Made by a program: the position numbers and the translations under genes
Part shown: piece after piece, positions 1 through 6,314 of the stretch
Layout of the letters: the number at the start of each line of letters is the position of its first letter
Position numbering within the stretch: position 1 is the stretch's first letter
Notes under the pieces: generated by a model
Databases searched by the model: none
What the model saw: only the letters and a program-made list of their open reading frames with translations
Told to the model about the DNA's origin: nothing
Assembly (NCBI GenBank): GCA_030668045.1
Contig: DAOUUR010000127.1
Span: 1 to 6,888, forward strand
DNA: 6,888 nt
From: a bacterium
GTDB taxonomy: Bacteria > Zixibacteria > MSB-5A5 > GN15 > FEB-12
Direction of reading: 5' to 3'

Positions 1-2
1 CC

Positions 3-821
3 GCGTATACGGTGATAGAAGCCCGCGATGCGGCCGACCTGACAGAAATGGCTCGGATTGCTGCCCGTCTGAAACGCGACAAGCGATCAACGATGTTCCA
101 GACAGCGACCCGCGGAAAAGTTACGGCGCTGATTGCCTGCGGTGGAGATGGAACATTTAATCTGGTTGCAAGGGCCGCCACTGAGGCCGATATGCCGATT
201 GGGGTTCTCCCCATGGGACGTTACAACAGTATCGCTCGTTCAATGATTGATCCTATTGACATAACAAGCGCCATCAAGACAATCCTCGGCAAGGCATACG
301 CCCGGGTCGATACGGCGACCGCTCTGGGTCAGTTTATTGTTGGCTCGCTTGGGGTCGGCTTTGTACCGGAACTGATGGCGCGGCTGGAGGGGAGAAGTCT
401 GCCGCGGTTTGGTCCCGGCTGGAAAAAGCTGGGTGGCGAGGCTGGCGCGGCGGCCAATATGGCGAGTCAGACTATCAGGGTTGATTCGTTCAGATTTGAA
501 TTGCAACCTCGCATGGTGCAGGTCAATCTTCTTCGGCATACCCTGGGTCTGAACTTCAGTCCTGCATCGATTCCAGACGACGGCAAGGCTGAGGTCGTCT
601 TTGATGTTGATTCCGGCGAAAAAGAGTTCTCCGAATTCATGCGGCAGGTTTCTAAAGGGGAGCAGTTGTATGGTAACAAACTCCGTCAGTTCAGGGGATC
701 GGTAATCAGCTTCCAGCCGGTCAAGGGTCAGACGCTTTTCATTGACGGCGAACTGATACCTCTGCCGGTCAACGTCGTGGAAGTCAAGGTGCATGAAAAG
801 AAGCTCAAAGTATACTGTTAG
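3..821 (+). CDS. Lipid kinase of the diacylglycerol kinase (YegS/DagK) family, N-terminus outside window
   Basis: Partial gene. The frame is open to the left edge, and residues before the first possible GTG (position 12) read as normal family sequence, so the true start lies upstream. The family phosphorylates lipid substrates such as diacylglycerol with ATP at the inner face of the membrane. The nucleotide-binding motif GGDGT is encoded at about 141-155, followed by the second loop LPMGRYNSIAR (about 204-236), where the family usually has a GT.ND-type motif. The C-terminal half has the expected beta-sandwich features: an N....P...DDGKAEVV segment and the closing FIDGELIPLP strand. Two loop positions depart from consensus: the Glu normally after GGDGT.N is Leu, and GT is GR. 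The specific lipid cannot be told; sphingosine-kinase-like activity or a non-lipid substrate are possible. The stop lies 7 bases before the preferred start of the next gene, suggesting an operon. Family assignment is firm, substrate is not. Confidence 0.85.
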   Translation, partial: AYTVIEARDAADLTEMARIAARLKRDKRSTMFQTATRGKVTALIACGGDGTFNLVARAATEADMPIGVLPMGRYNSIARSMIDPIDITSAIKTILGKAYARVDTATALGQFIVGSLGVGFVPELMARLEGRSLPRFGPGWKKLGGEAGAAANMASQTIRVDSFRFELQPRMVQVNLLRHTLGLNFSPASIPDDGKAEVVFDVDSGEKEFSEFMRQVSKGEQLYGNKLRQFRGSVISFQPVKGQTLFIDGELIPLPVNVVEVKVHEKKLKVYC

Positions 822-823
822 GT
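820..823 (+). promoter_or_regulatory. Candidate ribosome binding site for the DUF5683-like gene
   Basis: AGGT, overlapping the TAG stop of the lipid kinase gene, lies 5 bases before ATG 829. It favours that start over the ATG at 793. The match is short, so this is only moderate support; termination on the kinase gene could deliver ribosomes to it by coupling. Confidence 0.4.
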
Positions 824-828
824 CGCTG

Positions 829-1398
829 ATGCGATTGCTATTGATACTTATTGTCTTTCTGGTTTCCACCAGCATAACCCACGCTGAAAACGAGCCGGTC
901 GACACAAACGATGTCGCCGATACGGTGCTCTTTGAGGGCACAAAGATTTTTGACGATATCTCACCGGTTACTAATGCGGACAACTATGAAAAGCGAATGT
1001 ATCAGCCGCCGACTCGGGCGCTGTTCAAGTCGATGTTTGTACCGGGGTGGGGACAGTGGGGCAATAGTCGTCATCTCAAGGCGGTCATTTTGTTCGGACT
1101 TGATGTCTGGTTTGTTGGCTCGGCAATTCATTATGGTGGTCAGGCATCAGATTTTCGGAGTAAGTGGGCTGCAGCGGACAATGTTGACGATGCCAGGGAC
1201 TACTATTCGCTCTATCTGGATCGTCGCGATGAACGCAACAAGTTCACCTGGTTTGCGGTGATTATCACGTTTTTGTCGATGTTTGATGCGTATGTCGATG
1301 CGCACCTCTCGGGTTTTCCTGCAGCCGAAGGGGTGGATATCTCTTTCCGTCCGGAACAATCGGGCACAATGACAGCGACGCTGTCGTATTCTTTCTAA
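829..1398 (+). CDS. Exported DUF5683-like membrane protein
   Basis: A protein of 189 residues from ATG 829. It opens with a signal-peptide-like stretch (MRLLLILIVFLVSTSITHA, likely cleaved after the last Ala), then an acidic segment and a core resembling DUF5683: PPTRALFKSMFVPGWGQWGN, a hydrophobic segment (about residues 84-102), a charged stretch rich in Asp, Arg and Tyr, a second hydrophobic segment (about 138-156) and the family-typical DAYVDAHLSGF. It ends in alternating polar/hydrophobic residues with a terminal Phe, as many envelope proteins do. I recognise the domain style but no function is established. An in-frame ATG at 793 would give 201 residues with a longer basic n-region and overlap the kinase gene by 29 bases; AAGG precedes it by 3 bases. 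I prefer 829 because AGGT sits 5 bases ahead and the signal peptide starts there directly, but the choice is open. Probably co-transcribed with the lipid kinase. Confidence 0.75.
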   Translation: MRLLLILIVFLVSTSITHAENEPVDTNDVADTVLFEGTKIFDDISPVTNADNYEKRMYQPPTRALFKSMFVPGWGQWGNSRHLKAVILFGLDVWFVGSAIHYGGQASDFRSKWAAADNVDDARDYYSLYLDRRDERNKFTWFAVIITFLSMFDAYVDAHLSGFPAAEGVDISFRPEQSGTMTATLSYSF

Positions 1399-2840
1399 CT
1401 GTCGAGAATGAAGTCTTTGGCGTCCAGCCCATAGCGGGATGGATCGACCAGCCGCACAATCTTGCGGTGTTTTTCACCCGGTTGAGACAGGTCGGCCCAT
1501 GATGGGTCCTTCAGTAGTCCCTCGCGGTTACCAACGATCTTGACACAGGGGCGATCTTTTTCAACATCGTTATTGGTTAGCACCAGTGCAATTTCATCGG
1601 TGGTTAGAAGGACCAGTGATCCCGGCGGGTATATGCCGATGATGTTGTTGAAAATCTTCAGTAGGAAGGGGTCGAATTTCTGATTCATCTGGTAGTGCAT
1701 TTTCGCCAGGACCTTATCGGGTGAAATAGCTTTCTTGATATAGACCCGTCCCGAGGCGAGGGCATCAAAAGTGTCAACAATCGATATGACTTGTGAAAAC
1801 AAGTTGGTTGGTTGGCTCTTGTCCCGGAGCATCGGATACCCGGTCAGGTCGGCGTTGATGTGGTGTTCAAAGGCGGCCCGGGCGGCTCGGGCGGAGTGGG
1901 AGTCGTGTTTCATGTTGCGCAAAATTGTCTTGGTGCCGAGGATCGGATGCAACTGCATCTGGATCCAGTCGTTTTCGTCGTACGCGTCCGGTTTCTTGAT
2001 CAAGTCCGAGGGAAGCTTCACCTTGCCGACATCGTGAAACAATGCGGCGAAGCCAAGTTGCGAAAGACGGGCGCGATCCAGTCCCAGTCGAATCCCGAGA
2101 GTCAGGGCATAAACGCAGACGTTGGTAGAGTGGGCGTAAGTGTAGTCGTCGTGGTCTTTGATAGCGCTCAACTCGATCAGCGATGATTCGTCGCGGGTGA
2201 TATGGTCAATCAGTGAGTGCACAACGCGCTTGGTCTTGGAGATGTTGACGTCGCGTTCAAGCAACGTGTTGACCATGACCTCCTCGACAACTACCATGGC
2301 CTTAAAAAATGTGGTCCGGGCTGCGATTCTAAATCGTTGGCGCACTTCGGCGGGGATCTCCGGACGTTCCGCTTCGATCTCTTTGACCGACAGCAGCTTA
2401 ATGCCGGAGAGTTGATGTTTCTGGAGATGGTCAGAGAGGGAGTCGAGGTTCTCCGAATTTGGTTTTACTTTGGACATGAACAGGACAAATTGTTCTACGT
2501 CTTTCTCTGAAATGCGCTCGGCAAACTGAACACCACCCAGACCGAGGGTTGTCCACTCTTCGATTATCCGGGTCGCGCCCGAGAGACCTTTGTCATCGAA
2601 TCGAACCAGTTTCTCGTTAATGAAGTAGCGACCACCACAGGCCTTGAGATTGATGTCGCCGACTTCCTTTGACAACGATGTCAGCAGGGAAAAGAACCCG
2701 GAGAGTTGACTCTGGAAAGTTGGGTTGTTGCCTTCGACGATACGTGCATTCTTGTACAGTACGAAGAATGTGCTAAGCAGTTTTTCCTCTTCTCGTCCGG
2801 CGAGAACGCGACTAGCGGAATCTGAGACCTGGGTCGGCAT
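1395..2840 (-). CDS. HD-GYP-type phosphohydrolase protein with novel N-terminal domain
   Basis: A cytoplasmic protein of 481 residues without signal peptide or membrane segment. Residues about 20-150 form a domain that resembles the N-terminus of the HEAT protein encoded just upstream. Residues about 225-385 are an HD-GYP domain, the family that hydrolyses cyclic di-GMP or related cyclic dinucleotides. Visible motifs are YTYAHS (His237), FHDVGK (His269, Asp270, Lys273), LHP (His298), HHINADLTGYP (His326, His327, GYP 334-336) and VDTFDAL (Asp356). The metal ligands of a binuclear site seem intact, but the usual HHE..DG.GYP loop has Ile for Glu and Leu for Gly, so activity or ligand may differ. 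A C-terminal beta-rich tail starting YPPGSLVLL is common in this family. The start is the second of two adjacent ATGs (see the ribosome-binding-site entry). The gene is coupled to the HEAT gene and ends convergently with the DUF5683 gene. The family call is firm; the substrate is unknown. Confidence 0.88.
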   Translation of the reverse strand: MPTQVSDSASRVLAGREEEKLLSTFFVLYKNARIVEGNNPTFQSQLSGFFSLLTSLSKEVGDINLKACGGRYFINEKLVRFDDKGLSGATRIIEEWTTLGLGGVQFAERISEKDVEQFVLFMSKVKPNSENLDSLSDHLQKHQLSGIKLLSVKEIEAERPEIPAEVRQRFRIAARTTFFKAMVVVEEVMVNTLLERDVNISKTKRVVHSLIDHITRDESSLIELSAIKDHDDYTYAHSTNVCVYALTLGIRLGLDRARLSQLGFAALFHDVGKVKLPSDLIKKPDAYDENDWIQMQLHPILGTKTILRNMKHDSHSARAARAAFEHHINADLTGYPMLRDKSQPTNLFSQVISIVDTFDALASGRVYIKKAISPDKVLAKMHYQMNQKFDPFLLKIFNNIIGIYPPGSLVLLTTDEIALVLTNNDVEKDRPCVKIVGNREGLLKDPSWADLSQPGEKHRKIVRLVDPSRYGLDAKDFILDS

Positions 2841-4813
2841 CATTCTCCTCCGTAGATAAGTTCGCGGCGACGATGCATAGCTTGTATCGCCTGTCGCCTG
2901 ATGTTGGGACGCCAGTTGCCGCTAAACTTCACCAGCAACTTCTCACCCTTCTCGCTGCGGTTGTGGCTGAGGGCTTCGAATGCGGCAAACCGGAAAAAGG
3001 CCAGAGTTCGATTGCGAAATGGGTTCGGTTTCAAAATCAACTTCGCCAAGTACGGCACGGCAGCATCGCCACCGAGTATCGAGAAGGCTTTAAGCAAACC
3101 AAGCTGGTCGTCATTCTCTAGATCGCCGAAACTATCCTGGTTCAGCACGGTGGTGATAGCGGCGAAAGCCGGACGTCCGCGCCGCGCGACAATAGAGTTG
3201 ACGGCTTCAGCACGAATATCTTTCTCGCTATCCTTGACCGCCCGCACCAGAATTTCTAGGGCCTGATCGTCCTCGCAGTTTTTCAGTTCCTGAACCAATT
3301 TGAGCCGGACGAACCGATTCTCATGGTCCAGCAAGCCGGCAAGATGAGAGAAAGCGCGATCATCGCCAATCTGAGCCATAATTACAATTGAGTTGCAGAC
3401 AACTTCGGGTCGCTTATCCTGGATTCCCTTGGAGACAAGATTGATATTGTTCTTGCCATTTCGAGCTAGAAAATCACACAACGTCTGCCGGTGCGTTTCG
3501 TGTTGGAGTTCACCGAGCAGGTCGGTCAGACCGGCCAGAGCTTCCCAGCCAAAATTGTCAAGATAGCGATTGAGGTCCGCCGCGCCGGTGTCGGGATGTT
3601 CGTTGAGCGATTCGGTTAGTACTTTCAGGCGGTCGCGGCTCCCGGCGGTGATCAGTGCTTCCTTGATTCGTTCTGCCCAGAGTGGTTTGTTTTTGCGGAG
3701 GTCGTCTTCCAGCTTCGCAAGGTATCGCAGAATCTGGCCGCTCTCAATGAGTCGACCGGCTTGTATGAAATCGGTCAGTACTTTTTCACAGATAGTAACC
3801 GTCTCGTAGAAAGGTTGCATCTCATTTTCTTGCAGCAACATTTCCTTGAGCAATCCGAGTGTTGATTCGTATGGTTCAAATTCAGCATCGGCCAGAGCCA
3901 GCTTAACGATTGTCTGCTCCTCTTCTTCGGAGAGCTTCAGTTCATCGTTAAGAATGAGGGTCGTATTCGGTATTGGGGCGGGAGCGTGGTGCCCTCCGAT
4001 TGGAGTATCACCAAACCCCATAGCGGCAATCGCTTCACCAACCTTGAATTCTCCGGAGTCAAAGTCATCATCGTCCAGCGGCATGCCACTCCCAACTTGT
4101 TGGCCACTCCCAACTTGTTGGCCACTCCCAACTTGTTGGTTACTGCCAACTTGTTGGCCACGAACACCCGGTCCGACAAATGTGGCTCCTGCCGGTGGTG
4201 TGCCTAATTGATCGAGATCAACCTTGCCCGATTCTATCCCTTCGGTGAAAATCGCGCCGTAGTCCTGGGGAACATCGGCTCCGTGGAAATTACAGCCCAG
4301 CGCGGAGATATGTCCGCTTTCTTGCAGCGTGTTGATATCGACTACGCCATCGTACTGCGACAGAGCGACATCCTCAATCGTCCCGAAAGTGAAGTTGGGA
4401 AGCCCTTCCTCCCATATCATTGCGACCAGATCAAGTGACCGGTCGGGAGTGTTCATGTAGAGCTTGATGACATTCAGCAGCTTGTACACTTCGGGAACAT
4501 CAAGCGAATCCTTGAACGTGAAATCGGTAATACCGGTGTCGAAGAAAAGCCCGGCCAGCCGATCTTCTTTGCCGCCGTCTTGGTAGATAATCTCGCCATC
4601 GTAGAGCAGCTTCTCACGATCAACCCTGACCCAGATATCACCGCTACTCTCAATAATATTAACTAATTTTTCGGCAAATGAACGCCGCAACGACTGTGGC
4701 AGCGGGTTGTCTTCCGGATAGAGAGATACAACCTTGATGACCTTCAGCAGGTCTTTCATAATGAAGCCGAGGTCTTTAAGCAGGGCTTCTCTCTGGCTCG
4801 GACTTATGGTCAT
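2840..4813 (-). CDS. HEAT-repeat protein with novel N-terminal domain, partner of HD-GYP protein
   Basis: A cytoplasmic protein of 657 residues. Residues about 8-150 form an alpha/beta domain resembling that of the downstream HD-GYP protein. Residues about 151-290 are a flexible linker with four QQVGS(G/N) units (220-243), an Asp run (247-250) and an Ala/Pro stretch. From about 293 it is helical. HEAT repeats are clearest at 450-650, for example helices around DKRPEVVCNSIVIMAQIGDD, HENRFVRLKLVQELKNCED and SEKDIRAEAVNSIVARRG; such superhelices act as protein-binding scaffolds. No catalytic motif is visible. The first in-frame ATG (4861) would add 16 residues that do not resemble the domain, has no ribosome binding site, and lies about 30 bases from a terminator stem. 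ATG 4813 has GGAAAA (4822-4827) 8 bases ahead, so I prefer it, though that site is weak. It is first in a two-gene unit with the HD-GYP gene. The domain call is firm; the role is unknown. Confidence 0.85.
   Translation of the reverse strand: MTISPSQREALLKDLGFIMKDLLKVIKVVSLYPEDNPLPQSLRRSFAEKLVNIIESSGDIWVRVDREKLLYDGEIIYQDGGKEDRLAGLFFDTGITDFTFKDSLDVPEVYKLLNVIKLYMNTPDRSLDLVAMIWEEGLPNFTFGTIEDVALSQYDGVVDINTLQESGHISALGCNFHGADVPQDYGAIFTEGIESGKVDLDQLGTPPAGATFVGPGVRGQQVGSNQQVGSGQQVGSGQQVGSGMPLDDDDFDSGEFKVGEAIAAMGFGDTPIGGHHAPAPIPNTTLILNDELKLSEEEEQTIVKLALADAEFEPYESTLGLLKEMLLQENEMQPFYETVTICEKVLTDFIQAGRLIESGQILRYLAKLEDDLRKNKPLWAERIKEALITAGSRDRLKVLTESLNEHPDTGAADLNRYLDNFGWEALAGLTDLLGELQHETHRQTLCDFLARNGKNNINLVSKGIQDKRPEVVCNSIVIMAQIGDDRAFSHLAGLLDHENRFVRLKLVQELKNCEDDQALEILVRAVKDSEKDIRAEAVNSIVARRGRPAFAAITTVLNQDSFGDLENDDQLGLLKAFSILGGDAAVPYLAKLILKPNPFRNRTLAFFRFAAFEALSHNRSEKGEKLLVKFSGNWRPNIRRQAIQAMHRRRELIYGGE
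2845..2851 (-). promoter_or_regulatory. Strong ribosome binding site for the HD-GYP gene, inside the end of the HEAT gene
   Basis: On the minus strand GGAGGAG is followed by AATGATG. The first ATG (2843) has only 3 bases between it and the GGAGG core, the second (2840) has 6, which is near optimal, so I chose 2840. The HEAT stop TGA (2842-2840) then shares one base with the start in a TGATG arrangement; with the first ATG it would be a 4-base ATGA overlap. Either way the two proteins should be translationally coupled. Confidence 0.8.
4086..4157 (-). repeat. 18-bp in-frame tandem repeat, four units
   Basis: Units at 4086-4103, 4104-4121 and 4122-4139 are identical (plus-strand ccactcccaacttgttgg). 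The fourth, 4140-4157, differs at three positions. Eighteen is divisible by three, so each unit adds the six residues QQVGSG (QQVGSN in the diverged copy) to the linker of the HEAT protein without shifting the frame. Identity at the DNA level, including third codon positions, points to recent duplication by slippage rather than selection on the peptide alone. Confidence 0.97.
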
Positions 4814-4882
4814 AGCATAGTTTTTCCAGTATCGACCTATAGATCGGCATATTCGAGGCATTGCTTTAAGACGTTGGTGGCC

Positions 4883-4911
4883 AAAAAAATAGCCCGCCTT
4901 TTCGTGCGGGC
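4883..4911 (-). terminator. Intrinsic terminator of the sugar-nucleotide gene cluster
   Basis: On the minus strand the stem GCCCGC/GCGGGC (4906-4911 with 4892-4897) encloses an 8-base loop and is followed by TA and seven T residues (plus-strand A run 4883-4889). It begins 27 bases after the stop of the dehydrogenase gene. In the plus direction no T run follows, so it works one way. It separates the polysaccharide genes from the HEAT/HD-GYP pair, which therefore probably has its own promoter. Confidence 0.9.
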
Positions 4912-4938
4912 CAGATTGTTTGAGTATAGACAGATCAG

Positions 4939-6279
4939 CTACAATCGTTCGATCTTGCGGCGACCCTTCTTGACCATCTTAGTGGCATTGCGGGTATCAA
5001 AAACCGCCTTGGAATTTTCCACGATCCATTCGTAATCGTAGTCACTGTGATTGGTCAGGATAACCACCAGGTCAGCTTTGCTCACCAGTTCTTTGGTGAG
5101 TCGTCGCGACTTGTAATTGGCGTTGTTCAACTTGAGAGTAGGCACATACGGATCATTGTACATGACTTTCGCACCGCGATCTTCAAGTAGTTTTATAACG
5201 TCCAGTGCCGGAGACTCACGCGTGTCTTTTATGTCTCCCTTGTATGCCACACCCAGGGCGAGAATTTTCGTCTTGTTGAGCGACCGCGCAAAACGGTCGT
5301 TGAGAAGAGAGATGATTCGTTCCGTCACGTACTCGGGCATGTGGCTGTTGATATCGCCGGCCAGCTCTATGAAACGAGCATAGTAGTTTAACGATTTGAG
5401 TTTCCACGAGAGATAGTGGGGATCAATCGGGATACAGTGTCCGCCAAGTCCCGGTCCCGGATAGAACGGCATAAAGCCAAACGGTTTGGTGGCTGCAGCG
5501 TCGATTATTTCCCACACGTTCAACCCGAGCCGGTCACACATCACCGCCACTTCGTTGACGAGGCCAATATTGACCGAGCGAAACGTGTTTTCCAGAAGCT
5601 TGACCATCTCGGCGGCCTGCGTTGAGGAGACCGCGTGGATATCGGGGATAGTTTGTTCGTAGAAGACTTTGGCTACTTTGGTGCAGATTGGAGTGATGCC
5701 GCCAACTACGCGCGGTGTGTTTTTTGTCGTATAGATGGCGTTACCGGGATCGACCCGTTCGGGTGAGAAAGCCAGGAAGAAATCGACACCAACTTTCATG
5801 CCGCTCTCTTCGAGAATCGGAAGAATCAACTCTTCGGTCGTACCGGGGTAGGTGGTCGATTCAAGGACGACCAGCGCTCCCTTTTTGAGATAGGTTTTGA
5901 CCTGACCGACAGCATTCAGAATGTAACTGACATCGGGGTCTTTGGTTTTCGATAGTGGCGTCGGTACGCAGATAGAAACCGTATCCATCTTCTTGATCAG
6001 CTTGAAATCATCGGTGGCAAGAAAATGCCCCGAAGACACAATCCGCTTGACATCAGCATCGGGGACATCGTCTATGTCCGATTTGCCGGCATTGAGCAAT
6101 TTGTTCTTGGCCGGTGAGATGTCAAACCCGGTCACTTTGAAACCGGCATTGGCCAGTTCAACCGAGAGTGGCAGGCCGACATAGCCAAGCCCGATTACGC
6201 CCGCGTTTGCTTTGCGATCGACCATTGCAGCCATCAGTTTCTTGCCCGACGATTGTTTTCTTGTGGTTTTGCTTGCCAT
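4939..6279 (-). CDS. wbpA: UDP-N-acetylglucosamine 6-dehydrogenase-like nucleotide sugar dehydrogenase
   Basis: A protein of 446 residues of the UDP-glucose/GDP-mannose dehydrogenase family, which oxidises C6 of a UDP-sugar twice using two NAD+ to give a uronic acid. The N-terminal Rossmann fold shows VIGLGYVGLP (G30, G32, G35). The middle domain has FSPERVDPGN (171-180), the conserved Lys in EMVKLLENTFR (K227) and the catalytic Cys282 in GGHCIPIDP. The C-terminal UDP-binding domain has LGVAYKGDIKDTRESPA (342-358). The signatures FSPERVDPGN and KPFGFMPFYPGPGLGGHCIPIDP are those of the WbpA branch, so UDP-GlcNAc to UDP-GlcNAcA is likelier than UDP-glucose as substrate; UDP-ManNAc or UDP-GalNAc cannot be excluded. 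The start is supported by a good ribosome binding site and leaves a basic, Lys-rich extension of about 23 residues before the Rossmann fold. It lies 30 bases after the Rmd-like gene and is followed by a terminator, so it is the last gene of a surface-polysaccharide operon. Confidence 0.9.
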   Translation of the reverse strand: MASKTTRKQSSGKKLMAAMVDRKANAGVIGLGYVGLPLSVELANAGFKVTGFDISPAKNKLLNAGKSDIDDVPDADVKRIVSSGHFLATDDFKLIKKMDTVSICVPTPLSKTKDPDVSYILNAVGQVKTYLKKGALVVLESTTYPGTTEELILPILEESGMKVGVDFFLAFSPERVDPGNAIYTTKNTPRVVGGITPICTKVAKVFYEQTIPDIHAVSSTQAAEMVKLLENTFRSVNIGLVNEVAVMCDRLGLNVWEIIDAAATKPFGFMPFYPGPGLGGHCIPIDPHYLSWKLKSLNYYARFIELAGDINSHMPEYVTERIISLLNDRFARSLNKTKILALGVAYKGDIKDTRESPALDVIKLLEDRGAKVMYNDPYVPTLKLNNANYKSRRLTKELVSKADLVVILTNHSDYDYEWIVENSKAVFDTRNATKMVKKGRRKIERL

Positions 6280-6285
6280 ATTGGT

Positions 6286-6291
6286 TCTCCA
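6286..6291 (-). promoter_or_regulatory. Ribosome binding site of the nucleotide sugar dehydrogenase gene
   Basis: TGGAGA on the minus strand sits 6 bases before ATG 6279 (7 from the GGAG core). It fixes the start there rather than at the internal ATGs at 6234 or 6225, so the Lys-rich N-terminal extension is probably translated. Confidence 0.75.
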
Positions 6292-6298
6292 GAGTTCC

Positions 6299-6314
6299 GG
6301 TGATCAAGATCACC
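6299..6314 (-). repeat. Inverted repeat across the stop codon of the Rmd-like gene
   Basis: GGTGATC, two bases, GATCACC: a perfect 7-base inverted repeat that includes the TGA stop codon at 6310-6312. As RNA from the minus strand it could fold as a 6-bp stem with a CUUG tetraloop. No T run follows, so it is not an intrinsic terminator. It lies 8 bases upstream of the dehydrogenase ribosome binding site. A role in mRNA processing, or as a protein site, is possible but not shown. Confidence 0.5.

Noticed and set aside
12..14. GTG as the true start of the lipid kinase
   Set aside because: The frame stays open to the edge with plausible family sequence before it, and the protein would lack the first strand of the kinase fold.
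240..983. Open frame of 247 codons on the minus strand
   Set aside because: It lies opposite the lipid kinase and the start of the DUF5683-like gene, has no recognisable domain, and its composition (many Arg, Gln, Ser) is that of a shadow frame.
1812..2510. Plus-strand open frames opposite the HD-GYP gene
   Set aside because: They are antisense to well-recognised HD-GYP coding sequence, with low-complexity Val/Gly or Ser-rich translations and no domain.
4086..4157. Possible CRISPR-like or regulatory iteron array
   Set aside because: Units are directly adjacent with no spacers, number only four, and lie in frame inside a coding region, so a coding tandem repeat explains them.
2873..4438. Plus-strand open frames opposite the HEAT-repeat gene, including one with a repeated Pro-Thr-Cys-Trp-Pro-Leu stretch
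   Set aside because: They are antisense shadows; the repeated peptide is only the reverse reading of the 18-bp tandem repeat.
4814..4890. Sigma70-type promoter for the HEAT/HD-GYP pair
   Set aside because: A promoter must be near here, but candidate boxes on the minus strand (TTAAAG with TATAGG) are spaced about 22 bases apart and no better pair or -24/-12 motif stands out, so no site is called.
4892..4911. Bidirectional terminator
   Set aside because: The T run follows the stem only on the minus strand; the plus direction reads CAGATTG after the stem.
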